Shown: positions 52,940-61,582, counted from the first letter of the stretch. The stretch: DNA of 64,000 nt from CAZOVB01 sp964583095 (GCA_964583095.1 CAZOVB010000006.1:1-64000), one strand, 5' to 3'. Notes: generated from the sequence alone by a model not told the origin. Translations and numbers: made by a program.

Positions 52940-53416
52940 ATGAGCGAGGAAGACTATTGGGGTGGAAGCGGTTTTGACAAGGACCTTCCCCAGGCAAACA
53001 AGCCCCGCAAGAAGAAAAAATCTGGCAAGTCGGCCCGATCCGCACCTTTGCCTGCGAGGGAAGGCGACATCCCCCGGTGGCAGCAGATGTACCACCGGGT
53101 GATTCTCGCCGCAGGGGGCGTTGGAATTCTCCTCGGCGCCGCTGTTGTGCTGGCGGGAATCGCCAAGGAGGGGCTCCCGGACCAGTGGGTTGGCCGGCGT
53201 TTGATGGGCGCTGCCATGCTTGCCGGCATGGGGGGCATTGCGCTGGCAGCGGTGTTCGGTGTGATCGCCCCGAGCAGCTTCCTCCGAGGCCCCATCGGGC
53301 GCCAGTGGCTAAGCCATGTCGGGACGACGAACGTCGTTGCCGCCCGGGTGATCTGCCTGGTGGCCGCCGTGGTGGGGATCGTTGGTTTCACGATGCTGGC
53401 GATCTACGCGCTGTAG
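52940..53416 (+). CDS. Small polytopic membrane protein of unknown function
   Basis: 158 residues. The N-terminus is hydrophilic and Lys-rich (KPRKKKKSGKS; residues 22-32). Three TM helices follow: about 54-72 (VILAAGGVGILLGAAVVLAG), 88-108 (GAAMLAGMGGIALAAVFGVIA) and 134-157 (VICLVAAVVGIVGFTMLAIYAL). AGGAG 7 bases before ATG 52940 fixes the start. Not recognised as a known family. It has its own promoter candidate; scraps of sulfatase genes follow. Confidence 0.75.
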   Translation: MSEEDYWGGSGFDKDLPQANKPRKKKKSGKSARSAPLPAREGDIPRWQQMYHRVILAAGGVGILLGAAVVLAGIAKEGLPDQWVGRRLMGAAMLAGMGGIALAAVFGVIAPSSFLRGPIGRQWLSHVGTTNVVAARVICLVAAVVGIVGFTMLAIYAL

Positions 53417-53434
53417 AGACCGGGGGGCCGGGCC

Positions 53435-53561
53435 TCAGGGCTTGTTGGAAACCGTGTCGAGCCAATCGACGGGGCGCATATCCCTGGTGAGGCATGCGTC
53501 GAATTCGGCCATCCGGGCCTGGAGCGCCCTGACCTTCTCGGGATCACCTGAGGCAGCACAA
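53435..53561 (-). pseudogene. Sulfatase C-terminal remnant
   Basis: On the minus strand a frame reads CAASGDPEKVRALQARM followed by AEFDACLTRDM and ends at a TGA (53435-53437). DPEKVRALQARM is the typical sulfatase C-terminal helix after the LYDLxxDP segment. No upstream homology continues past about 53561. Confidence 0.55.
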
Positions 53562-53640
53562 AGTGTTCCTGCCCAACAGCATCCACGGCTTCGACCGTTA
53601 CTTCGGCGTGCCCTGCAGCAAGGCAGAAAGACGCCCAGCG
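53548..53640 (+). pseudogene. Sulfatase internal remnant, opposite orientation
   Basis: On the plus strand the frame reads QHKVFLPNSIHGFDRYFGVP then CSKAER. This corresponds to the segment after GKWHLG in arylsulfatases (FLPTRHGFDxYFGxPYS). It is not continuous with a start, active site or C-terminus. It abuts the minus-strand remnant, implying an inversion or two separate decayed genes. Confidence 0.55.
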
Positions 53641-53663
53641 GGCTTCGGTGCTCCTGGCCCGGG

Positions 53664-53819
53664 TCAGATGTGTCCCAGCAGGACCAGGATCAGCACGATG
53701 ATCAGAATCGCTCCGAGGATGCCTGTAGGCGCGTAGCCCCAACTCTTGCTGTAGGGCCAGGCAGGAAGAGCGCCCAATACAAGCAGAATCAACAGGATAA
53801 GCAGTATCCATCCCAACAT
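53664..53819 (-). CDS. DUF3309-like small hydrophobic peptide
   Basis: 51 residues, almost entirely hydrophobic: MLGWILLILLILLVLGALP, a central WPYSKSWGYAPTG and a second helix ILGAILIIVLILVLLGHI. The W-P-x-S-x-S-W-G-Y core between two helices matches the widespread DUF3309 family of unknown function. AAGGAGG lies 7 bases before ATG 53819. The gap to 54052 shows no gene. Confidence 0.8.
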   Translation of the reverse strand: MLGWILLILLILLVLGALPAWPYSKSWGYAPTGILGAILIIVLILVLLGHI

Positions 53820-54052
53820 GGTTTCCTCCTTTTTTGGATGGGAATCGGGCTGTCGGACCCGGCCAAGGGCGATCCTCGGCTGCAGGTCCAAACCGGTAGA
53901 CCGATTCCCGTCTCATGATACTAGCCGCGCGAAGTCCCGGAGCCCATGGAAGATGCTTCGGTTAATCCCGTATAACAAAAACCTAACAGCTGTAGGGGAT
54001 TCGAGCAGGGTGAACCGGTCTGGAATGCTGCGGTTTGTTTCGCCGCAAGTCG

Positions 54053-55789
54053 TTACCTCTCCTGTGGTGAGTTCCAAAGACTCCGTAACGTGTGTGCGAC
54101 AAGCTTGGGCTGGCGATCGCGAGAAAAGACGCCCTTGCGGTTGTTGATGATGCGGCAGAGACTGTGAGAGGTCTTGAAGTCCGCGAAGTTCCACACGTGG
54201 GCACCGCAGATGTAGTCCTTGCGTCTGAGAAGCTCGTATTGCTTGCGGACCATCTCGGACTGGAACTCTTCCGAGAAAGGCTGGGGCGGGTAGGTGTGCA
54301 GGCCGGCCACCGCGTCGGCGCCGAACTCGCTGAGGATCATCGGCTTGCCGAAAGCCTGGTAGTATTCGTCGAGGCACTGCTCGAAGGCCTCGAGGGTCTC
54401 GTCGATTCGGCTGTGATTAATGTACCAGCCGTAGTACTTGTTGAGGCAGACGAAGTCGTAGTAGGCAAAGCCCCGGTTGTCACTGACTTCCACGTGAGCT
54501 ACATACGTGATGGGTCGCGTCGGGTCGGCCTGGCGGGCTGTCTGGGCCATCGCCTTGAAGAACGCCTCGGCCCGATCGGTACTGACATACGGCTCGTTGG
54601 CCAGCGACCAGGCGATCACGCTGGGATGGTTCTTGTCCCTCTCGATCATCCGGCGGATCATCGGCAGGGCCTTGTCCTGGATCTCCGGGGTGAACATGCG
54701 ATCGTTCATGCCGACAAACGGCGTTTCTCCGATGACCAGCACGCCGGTCCTGTCGGCCAGGTCGTAGACCTCCTCGGCATACGGGTAGTGCGACGTGCGG
54801 AATGAGTTGGCCCCGACCCAGCGCATGAGTTCGAAATCGCGAACGGTCATCGGCGCGTTAAAGGCTCGGCCGAACGCGTCGGTATCTTCATGCTTGCCGA
54901 AACCCTTGAGAAAGACGTTTCGCCCGTTGAGCACGATGCCCTTTTCGTTGACCTCGACACTGCGGATTCCGAATCGCTGGCGGTAGGCATCCGAACTGCC
55001 GTTGCTGTTTTCCAGCTCGATCTGAGCTTCGTAGAGTTCAGGCCGGCCGATGTCCCAGATTCGGGGGTCCTGGATTGTCACCGAACCGGTGAACTCTTCT
55101 GCCTCGGCGTCCAGGAGGAACGGGTGGTCTTCGATCGTTACGCGGATTCGCTTTACCTGCGCCGCCGACGTTGCCCGGACCTTGCAGGTGACGGTGGCCG
55201 ACGAGCCGTCTATGTCGGTGGCAACGGTGATGTCCTCGATCCGATTGGAGGCCGAGGTCGTAAGCCAGACGCTACGGTGAATGCCCGCAAACGGGAAGAA
55301 GTCGTAGGTCACGTCCGGGTCGCTGTCGAAGAAGCCGACGCGTTGTTCCTTCTTGGCCAGCGAGGCGGGGGGCAGGCCCTGGGGATCCAGGCTGCCGTCC
55401 ACGCAGAGGGTCAGGGTGTTGTCCTGCCCCGGCCTGGCCGCGTCGGTCGCATCGTACTCACTTGGCAGCGAGCCGCCCTCGTAGTGGCCGAGCCGTTGGC
55501 CGTTGAGCCAGGCGGTCGTTTTGTAGTGGGCGGCGCCGACGCGGAGCCGGATTCTCTGCCCTGCCCACTGGGCGGGCACGTGAACGCTTCGCTGATACCA
55601 GCCGGGCCCGAAGAATTTGAACAGGTCGCCGCGCTGCTCGTTCCACGAGCCCGGAACCGCCAACGTTACCGGGGCGGGCAAGGCGTTTTCCCAGCCGGCT
55701 GGATCGTCTCCCTTGTGTTGTGGCTGAAAGTCCCAGTAGCCATCGAGTTTCCGAAGTCGGCGGCAGCGATTTTCCTGGGGATAAAGCAT
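54053..55789 (-). CDS. uidA: GH2 beta-glucuronidase
   Basis: Hydrolyses beta-D-glucuronides; 578 residues, no signal peptide, so cytoplasmic. Jelly-roll domain 1-180, Ig-like domain 181-275, TIM barrel 276-578. Acid/base Glu399 in SLANEP, nucleophile Glu488 in SEFGAD. The glucuronidase-specific N-x-K motif is at Asn550-Arg551-Lys552 (NNRKGVFSRDR) after HVWNFADF, which separates it from beta-galactosidases. ATG 55789 has AAGGAAGG 7 bases upstream; the frame runs on to 55912. Divergent from a sulfatase gene, pointing to degradation of a sulfated uronic-acid glycan (inference). Confidence 0.92.
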   Translation of the reverse strand: MLYPQENRCRRLRKLDGYWDFQPQHKGDDPAGWENALPAPVTLAVPGSWNEQRGDLFKFFGPGWYQRSVHVPAQWAGQRIRLRVGAAHYKTTAWLNGQRLGHYEGGSLPSEYDATDAARPGQDNTLTLCVDGSLDPQGLPPASLAKKEQRVGFFDSDPDVTYDFFPFAGIHRSVWLTTSASNRIEDITVATDIDGSSATVTCKVRATSAAQVKRIRVTIEDHPFLLDAEAEEFTGSVTIQDPRIWDIGRPELYEAQIELENSNGSSDAYRQRFGIRSVEVNEKGIVLNGRNVFLKGFGKHEDTDAFGRAFNAPMTVRDFELMRWVGANSFRTSHYPYAEEVYDLADRTGVLVIGETPFVGMNDRMFTPEIQDKALPMIRRMIERDKNHPSVIAWSLANEPYVSTDRAEAFFKAMAQTARQADPTRPITYVAHVEVSDNRGFAYYDFVCLNKYYGWYINHSRIDETLEAFEQCLDEYYQAFGKPMILSEFGADAVAGLHTYPPQPFSEEFQSEMVRKQYELLRRKDYICGAHVWNFADFKTSHSLCRIINNRKGVFSRDRQPKLVAHTLRSLWNSPQER

Positions 55790-55912
55790 GATGCGTCCTT
55801 CCTTAGGGTCCGGGGCTGTTTCGAAAGAGCAGATCATGCTGGTCGGGGTCGGATCTGTCCAGCGTTTTCCGGCCATGCCGGCAGCGGGACCTGGCAAAGA
55901 AAACGGGCTCAA

Positions 55913-55941
55913 TTGACCTCCGGACTCCGGACAGGCATAAT
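55913..55941 (+). promoter_or_regulatory. Promoter of the sulfatase gene with embedded repeat
   Basis: TTGACC (55913-55918), a 17-base spacer and CATAAT (55936-55941), each 5 of 6 to consensus. The spacer contains TCCGGACTCCGGA (55919-55931), two copies of the self-palindromic TCCGGA separated by C, a candidate operator site. ATG 55963 follows closely, so the leader is short. Confidence 0.55.
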
Positions 55942-55962
55942 CGCCGACGAAAGGAAACCTCG

Positions 55963-57444
55963 ATGCCCCAAAGCCGCAAACGCCCCAACCTGGTCTACAT
56001 CCTCGCCGACGACATGGGTTACGGAGACCTCTCGTGTCTGAACCCGAATTCCCGTTTGCACACGACCCACCTGGACGCTGTGGCCCAGGGCGGGATGGCC
56101 TTTCGCGACGCCCACGCCAGCTCAGCCGTCTGCACGCCCTCGCGATACAGCATTCTCACCGGCCGGTACAACTGGCGATCGTGGCTGAAGCAGTCGGTGC
56201 TCGGGGGTTACTCCAAGCCGCTGATCGACCCCGGGCGAATGACCGTCGCATCCCTGCTGGGCTCGGCGGGATACCACACCGCCTGCATCGGCAAGTGGCA
56301 CCTGGGGTGGAACTGGGCCCGCAAGCCCGGCGGGTTCGAAGACGAGGCCGACGCGGTGGACTTCTCCCGGCCGATCACCGAGGGCCCCTGTGATGTCGGC
56401 TTCGACCATTTCTTCGGGATCAGCGCCTCGCTGGACATGCCCCCGTATGTGTACGTGGAGGATGATCGGGTCACGGCCGTCCCGAGAGAGAAGTGCCCGG
56501 GCAACGACGACGCCCAAGGCTTCTGGCGGGGCGGATGGATCGCCCCGGATTTCCACCACGAGGAGGTGCTGGATACCTTTACCGACCGGGCCTGTACTTA
56601 CATCCGCGACAGGGCGGAAACGGGCGATCCCTTCTTCCTGTACCTTCCCCTCAATGCCCCGCACACGCCGATCCTGCCCGGGCAAGATTTCGCCGGCAGA
56701 AGCGGAACCAACGCCTACGGGGATTTCTGCCTGCACGTGGACGACGTGGTGGGGCGGGTCCGCAATGCCCTGGCCGAGGCCGGCGTGGAGGACGAGACGA
56801 TCCTCGTTTTCACCAGCGACAACGGGTGCAGCCCGCGTGCGAACTTCGAGCAGCTCGCAGCCAAAGGGCACCATCCGTCCCACGTGTTTCGGGGCCACAA
56901 GGCAGACATCTACGAAGGCGGACACCGCATCCCTCTGCTGATCCAGTGGCCCGAGGCGATCGCTCCGGGCACCACGTGCGACGAGACGGTATGCCTGGCG
57001 GACCTTCTTGCAACGATGGCCGACGCCCTTGGTCTGGATCTGCCCGGCGATGCCGGCGAGGACAGCGTGAGCAACCTGGCCCTGTGGCAGGGGCGGAAAC
57101 CGACCGGGCCGCTTCGCGAAGCGACGGTCCATTCTTCCATCGACGGTTCGCTGTCCATCCGGCGGGGCAGGTGGAAGCTGGAGATGTGTCCCGGCTCGGG
57201 GGGCTGGAGTCATCCCCGCCCGGGCACCGAATGTGAAGGCTTGCCGCCCATGCAGCTCTACGATCTCCAGGACGATATCGGCGAGACTATCAACCAGACC
57301 GAGGCCTACCCCGACGTGGTGGCCGAGCTGCGGGACCTTCTCAGTCGGTACGTCCTGACAGGGCGAAGCACGCCGGGAGAGCCTCAGAACAACGACAAGG
57401 GCCCCTGGTGGAAGCAGCTCTGGTGGATGGACGGCGATCGCTGA
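55963..57444 (+). CDS. Sulfatase (formylglycine-dependent, S1 type)
   Basis: 493 residues, no signal peptide. Complete catalytic set: metal ligands DD (16-17) in YILADDMGYGD, the formylglycine precursor Cys57 in CTPSR (57-61), GKWHLG (110-115), and the second metal pair in FTSDNG. The C-terminal LYDLQDDIGET is usual. A Cys-type active site needs a formylglycine-generating (sulfatase-modifying) enzyme, not in this window. AAAGGAAA precedes the ATG. It shares a divergent intergenic region with beta-glucuronidase; removal of sulfate before glucuronide cleavage is the likely collaboration, substrate unknown. Confidence 0.93.
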   Translation: MPQSRKRPNLVYILADDMGYGDLSCLNPNSRLHTTHLDAVAQGGMAFRDAHASSAVCTPSRYSILTGRYNWRSWLKQSVLGGYSKPLIDPGRMTVASLLGSAGYHTACIGKWHLGWNWARKPGGFEDEADAVDFSRPITEGPCDVGFDHFFGISASLDMPPYVYVEDDRVTAVPREKCPGNDDAQGFWRGGWIAPDFHHEEVLDTFTDRACTYIRDRAETGDPFFLYLPLNAPHTPILPGQDFAGRSGTNAYGDFCLHVDDVVGRVRNALAEAGVEDETILVFTSDNGCSPRANFEQLAAKGHHPSHVFRGHKADIYEGGHRIPLLIQWPEAIAPGTTCDETVCLADLLATMADALGLDLPGDAGEDSVSNLALWQGRKPTGPLREATVHSSIDGSLSIRRGRWKLEMCPGSGGWSHPRPGTECEGLPPMQLYDLQDDIGETINQTEAYPDVVAELRDLLSRYVLTGRSTPGEPQNNDKGPWWKQLWWMDGDR

Positions 57445-57474
57445 AACCACCGCCTAAAAGCCGGCTCGGCGGGA

Positions 57475-57516
57475 GGAAAGAAAGCGGCCGGCGACTCGCA
57501 TGCAAGCCGCCGGCCC
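57475..57516 (-). terminator. Probable terminator of the EF-G-like gene
   Basis: An 8-bp perfect stem (57486-57493 with 57508-57515) with a 14-base loop, followed on the minus strand by CTTTCTTTCC. Located about 40 bases beyond the stop at 57554, between convergent genes. Confidence 0.5.
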
Positions 57517-57553
57517 GTGATGATTCAGGCTGGTTGGATCGGGACAGCCGAGG

Positions 57554-59596
57554 TTACTCTTCCTCTTCTTCCTTCTGGGCCTCAGCCACGATCTGCTGCT
57601 GCACGTTGCCCGGGACGGGCTCGTAGTGGCTGTATTCCATCGTGTAGCTGCCCTGGCCGCCGGTGACACTTCGAAGCTGGCTGTTGTACTGCATCACCTC
57701 GGCCAGCGGGGCGGTGGCTTTGACCACGCACATGTTGCCCGGGAGCATGTCCTGGCCCATGATGCGTCCGCGTCGGCCCGAGAGGTCCGAGGCGATGTCA
57801 CCCATGAACTCGGCCGGGACGGTGATTTCCATGTTCACCATCGGCTCGAGCAGGACAGGCTTGGCCTTCTTGATCGCATCGACAAAGGCGAGTTTGCCGG
57901 CCGTGCGGAAGGCGACTTCCTTGCTGTCCACCGGGTGGTGCTTGCCGTCGTAGACGCTGACGCGAACGTCCTGCAGGGGATAGCCGGCGATGGCTCCGCC
58001 ACTGAGAACGTCGTTGACGCCTTTTTCGATGGCGGGCAGGAACTGACGCGGAATCGATTCGCCGTACAGGTCGTCGACGAACTCGAACCCCTCGCCGCGC
58101 TGCATCGGCTCGATCCGGAGATAGACCTCGCCGAACTGGCCGGCCCCACCGGTCTGCTTCTTGTGGCGGTGGTGACCTTCGGCCTTGGCGGTGACGGTTT
58201 CCTTGTAGGGGATCTTGGGCGGCTTGGTTTCCACTTCCAGGTCGAAACGCATCTTCATCTTCGTAAGCAGCACGCGCAGGTGCAGGTCGCCGATACCGCT
58301 GATGACGGTCTCGCCGGTCTGTGCGTCGCGGCCTGCCACGAAGGTCTGGTCTTCCTCGTCGAGCTTGTGCAGGGCGTCGGAGATCTTCTGCTCATCGCCG
58401 CGGCTCTTGGGTTCCACCGCCAGGGAGTACATCGGCGTGGGGAACTTGGGCATGGAGCGGAACATCGAATCGGAGCCTTCGTGCATGACATCGCCGAAGG
58501 AGATTTCCTCGACCTTGGCCAGGGCGATGATCTCACCGGCCACCGCCTGCTTGACTTCCGAGGTCTCCTTGCCCTGGACCTTGAAGAGGTGACCGATCTT
58601 GGCGCTTCTTCGGTCGTCGCCGAGGTAGTAGGCGGTATCGCCGGTGGCCGTGCCCTGGAGCACCCGCACCCAGGCGAGCTTGCCCACGAACGGGTCGGAG
58701 GTAATCTTGAACGCCTGGGCGATGAAGGGCTTTGACTCATCGGCCTGGAAGGCGATTTCTTCTGCGTCTTCCTCGGTGCCCTTCCGGGCCGGGCGGGGGT
58801 TCTTCACGTCGGCAGGGGAGGGGAAGTAGTTGGCCACGGCGTCCAGCAGGGCGTTGATGCCGACTTCCTGCTTGGCCGAGGTGAAGAAGATCGGAATGAC
58901 CGTTCCTTCGACCATCGCGCCGGCAAAGGCCTGCCCGAGTCGCTCGACGGGGACTTCCTCGCCGCCGAGATAGGCTTCCATGAGTTCTTCATCGGCCTCG
59001 ATGATGTTCTCGGTCAGTTCGGTATGCGTGGCAGCGACATCGCCGAAGTCCGCATCGCCGCTCTCGCTGACGAAGCAGTCGATCACATCGCTTCCGCCCC
59101 CGGTGGGCAGGGTCATCGGTTTGCAGGCCGAGCCGAACGTTTCGGTGATCTCCTCCAGCAGGCGGGGCAGATCCACGTTCTCCCCGTCGAGCTTGTTGAC
59201 CACCAGGGCGATGGGCATCTGCTCCTGCTGGGCGATATTGAACAGCCGCCGGGTATTGACCTCGATGCCGGCTGTGGCGGAGATGACCACCACCGCTACG
59301 TCGGTACCCGAGAGCGAGCAGATCGCTCCGCCGATGAAGTCCGGGTATCCCGGGGAGTCGATCAGGTTGATGGTCTTCTTTGCGTGGTCGATGTGAATCG
59401 CCGAAGGCTCCACCGAGTGCTGGCGGTCCTTCTCGATGTCGGTGTAGTCCAGCGTGCTGGTTTTGTCGTCCACCGAGCCCAGCCGTCCGGAGATGCCGGA
59501 GGTATGGAGGATGGCCTCGGCCAGGGTGGTCTTTCCCGCCCCGCCATGTCCGACCAGTGCAATGTTACGGAGATCCTGTGGTTTTGATGCCGGCAT
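57554..59596 (-). CDS. Elongation factor G-like GTPase (EF-G2 type)
   Basis: 680 residues with the five-domain EF-G layout. G1 reads GHGGAGKTTL (16-25) rather than the AHIDAGKTTT of canonical EF-G. G3 DSPGYPDF, G4 NKLD and a G5-like TSA are present. Domains III-V include FGEVYLRIEP, the domain-IV segment GYPLQDVRV and the terminal RGRIMGQDML. The C-terminus ends in five Glu after a QKEEEEE run. Such EF-G2 paralogues have weak or altered translocation activity and unknown physiological roles. The start at 59596 is set by homology and GGGAG; an open frame continues far upstream through the antisense of other genes. Confidence 0.9.
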   Translation of the reverse strand: MPASKPQDLRNIALVGHGGAGKTTLAEAILHTSGISGRLGSVDDKTSTLDYTDIEKDRQHSVEPSAIHIDHAKKTINLIDSPGYPDFIGGAICSLSGTDVAVVVISATAGIEVNTRRLFNIAQQEQMPIALVVNKLDGENVDLPRLLEEITETFGSACKPMTLPTGGGSDVIDCFVSESGDADFGDVAATHTELTENIIEADEELMEAYLGGEEVPVERLGQAFAGAMVEGTVIPIFFTSAKQEVGINALLDAVANYFPSPADVKNPRPARKGTEEDAEEIAFQADESKPFIAQAFKITSDPFVGKLAWVRVLQGTATGDTAYYLGDDRRSAKIGHLFKVQGKETSEVKQAVAGEIIALAKVEEISFGDVMHEGSDSMFRSMPKFPTPMYSLAVEPKSRGDEQKISDALHKLDEEDQTFVAGRDAQTGETVISGIGDLHLRVLLTKMKMRFDLEVETKPPKIPYKETVTAKAEGHHRHKKQTGGAGQFGEVYLRIEPMQRGEGFEFVDDLYGESIPRQFLPAIEKGVNDVLSGGAIAGYPLQDVRVSVYDGKHHPVDSKEVAFRTAGKLAFVDAIKKAKPVLLEPMVNMEITVPAEFMGDIASDLSGRRGRIMGQDMLPGNMCVVKATAPLAEVMQYNSQLRSVTGGQGSYTMEYSHYEPVPGNVQQQIVAEAQKEEEEE

Positions 59597-59814
59597 ATGC
59601 GTCTGTCTCCCAAAGGCTGTTTCGATCTGCTGCGAGCGGTTGATCTGGGGCCCGGTTCTCAAGCCCTCCGCTCCATCCAGCGCAAGGCCGTTTAGTTTAC
59701 CGCCTCGCAACGCGAGGGCAAGAGGAAATGCACGCGCCCGAGGGAAAACCGCCTGGCCGACCTTCGCCGTGCGCTGAGGACCACGGATGATCCGAACCAG
59801 GGACCCGGCGCCAT

Positions 59815-59826
59815 CAAAACGTTTTG
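59815..59826. promoter_or_regulatory. Candidate LacI-family operator
   Basis: CAAAACGTTTTG is a perfect 12-bp palindrome with the central CG typical of LacI/PurR-family operators. It ends 1 base upstream of the -35 box of the aldolase operon promoter. The regulator is not in the window. The rest of the gene-free stretch 59597-59914 shows only this and the promoter. Confidence 0.45.
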
Positions 59827-59827
59827 C

Positions 59828-59855
59828 TTGACCTTGCAAGGCTCGCACGTAGACT
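59828..59855 (+). promoter_or_regulatory. Candidate promoter of the aldolase operon
   Basis: TTGACC (59828-59833), a 16-base spacer and TAGACT (59850-59855). The -10 is identical to that of the serine operon promoter. About 55 bases separate it from ATG 59915. Confidence 0.5.
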
Positions 59856-59914
59856 ACGTGGCTTGTTTCCGCAAGAGTGTGTTTCTCGCTCCAGGGCAAA
59901 GCAGGAGTTTCCCC

Positions 59915-60793
59915 ATGCCGATTGTATCCGCCAAAGAGATGCTTCGCACCGCCGCTTCGGACAAATACTCCGTCGGCGCCTTCAACATCACCTGCCTCAA
60001 CCAGATGGAAGCCGTCGTGGAAGAGGCCTGCGAAAAACGAAGCCCCGTGATCGTTCAGACCTCGGTCACCCCGGCCAGGTTTTTCCAGCCGGAAGTCCTC
60101 GCCGCTGCCTGCCGCGCCCTGGCCGAACAAGTCGATATCCCCGTCTGCCTCCACTTGGACCACTGCGACGAGGTGGACCTGTGCAAGCGGGCCGCCGACG
60201 CCGGCTACACCAATATCATGATCGACGGATCGCAGTTGGACTTCGAGGGCAACATCGCCGCCACACGGGAGGTCGTGGACTACTGCCACAACCTCGGCGA
60301 TATCAGCGTCGAGGGTGAACTGGGCACCGTCAGCGGCGTGGAGGACCAGGTCCGGGTGGCCGAGGACGAGGCCCAGCTGTGCGACCCGGAAAAGACCGCC
60401 GAATTCGTCGAGCGGACCGGCGTGGATCTCTTCGCCCCGGCCATCGGAACCGCACACGGGGTCTACAAGACCGAGAATCCCAGGATCGACTTCGAGAGGT
60501 TCGAGAAGATCCAGCAACTTCTCAACGGCTCGGCCCAGCGGATCCCGCTGATCGTTCACGGCGGCACGGGGTTGAAGGAAGACGTCGTCGGCAGGCTTGT
60601 GGCCCTGGGCGGGGCGAAGTTCAACGTCTCGACCGACCTGAAGCACGCACTGATCGACGCAACCTACGAGTATATCAGCGCCCACCGAGAAGAGTACAAC
60701 CCCGGCCGGGTGGACAAGGCCGTCCGCCAGGCCATCCGGGAGCGGATTTCGTATTGGATCGACCTTCTCGGCTCGGCCGGGAAGGTCCGGTAA
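59915..60793 (+). CDS. Class II fructose-bisphosphate/tagatose-bisphosphate aldolase-like
   Basis: 292 residues, zinc-dependent aldolase fold. Catalytic Asp82 and zinc ligands appear in LHLDHCDE (His80/His83), with further zinc histidines in IGTAHGVYK and LIVHGGTG. KFNVSTDLKHA binds the phosphate. EGELGTVSGVEDQ is the family's central Glu loop. It cannot be told whether the substrate is fructose, tagatose or another bisphosphate. AGGAG precedes ATG 59915. First gene of a cluster with a CbbY-like phosphatase (34 bases on) and a hexokinase-like kinase. Confidence 0.9.
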   Translation: MPIVSAKEMLRTAASDKYSVGAFNITCLNQMEAVVEEACEKRSPVIVQTSVTPARFFQPEVLAAACRALAEQVDIPVCLHLDHCDEVDLCKRAADAGYTNIMIDGSQLDFEGNIAATREVVDYCHNLGDISVEGELGTVSGVEDQVRVAEDEAQLCDPEKTAEFVERTGVDLFAPAIGTAHGVYKTENPRIDFERFEKIQQLLNGSAQRIPLIVHGGTGLKEDVVGRLVALGGAKFNVSTDLKHALIDATYEYISAHREEYNPGRVDKAVRQAIRERISYWIDLLGSAGKVR

Positions 60794-60826
60794 TGCAAAC
60801 ACAGAGACAGAGGCAGGAGCCGCAGC

Positions 60827-61582
60827 ATGGCTGATATTCAGGCAGTATTCTTCGACCAGGACGGCGTAATCATCGACACCGAACGCGACGGTCACCGTGT
60901 GGCGTTCAACAAGGCCTTTGCGGAATTCGGCTTCGACGTGGAGTGGGACGTCCCGACCTACCACAAGCTGCTGCAGGTTGGCGGTGGCAAGGAGCGGATG
61001 CGCCATTACCTCAACACCGTGGGCTTCGGTAAGGAGGTCGCCGACCCGGATCAACTGATCGTGGATCTGCACAAGCGCAAGACGGATATCTTCATCGAGC
61101 TGATCGAAAGCGGCCAGCTGCCCCTTCGCCCGGGCGTACGCCGCCTGATGCACGAGATCAAGGACCAGGGCTGGACGCTGGCGATCTGCACTACCAGCAA
61201 CGAGCGTGCAGCCAATGCGATCAGCACCCGTGTCCTGGCCGATGTGAAGTTCGACTTCATCCTGGCCGGCGACGTGGTGGACAACAAGAAGCCCGATCCG
61301 GAAATCTACGAAATGGCCCTTGAGCGAACGGGCTTGACGGGTGAGCAGGTCGTGGTGATCGAAGACTCCCGCAACGGAGCCCTGGCCGCCAGGGGCGCCG
61401 GGGCCAACCTGGTGGTCACCACCAACGGGTACACCGAACAGGAAGACGTGAGCATGGCCGACGTGGTGGTCAGTTGCCTCGGCGACCCCGAGGGCGAAAA
61501 AGGACAGCTTCGCCAGGGACCCGAGGGCTTCAACCATGACGGCGTCCTGACCGCCGAGGATCTCAAGAAGGTTTTCGCCTGA
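60827..61582 (+). CDS. CbbY-like HAD phosphatase
   Basis: 251 residues. HAD motif I FFDQDGVII with nucleophile Asp10 and Asp12, motif II CTTSN, motif III Lys in NKKPDPEIYE, motif IV VIEDSRNGALAA. The cap segment DTERDGHRVAFNKAF and the GGGKERMRHY stretch closely match CbbY, which dephosphorylates xylulose 1,5-bisphosphate, a RuBisCO inhibitor. No RuBisCO genes are seen in the window, so here it may clear a sugar bisphosphate by-product of the neighbouring aldolase or kinase (inference). Co-directional with neighbours at gaps of 34 and 20 bases. Confidence 0.88.
   Translation: MADIQAVFFDQDGVIIDTERDGHRVAFNKAFAEFGFDVEWDVPTYHKLLQVGGGKERMRHYLNTVGFGKEVADPDQLIVDLHKRKTDIFIELIESGQLPLRPGVRRLMHEIKDQGWTLAICTTSNERAANAISTRVLADVKFDFILAGDVVDNKKPDPEIYEMALERTGLTGEQVVVIEDSRNGALAARGAGANLVVTTNGYTEQEDVSMADVVVSCLGDPEGEKGQLRQGPEGFNHDGVLTAEDLKKVFA

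Noticed and set aside
48328..53900. A genomic island inserted at tRNA-Pro
   Set aside because: No integrase and no direct repeat of the tRNA 3' end was found by eye; the decayed genes are suggestive but not enough.
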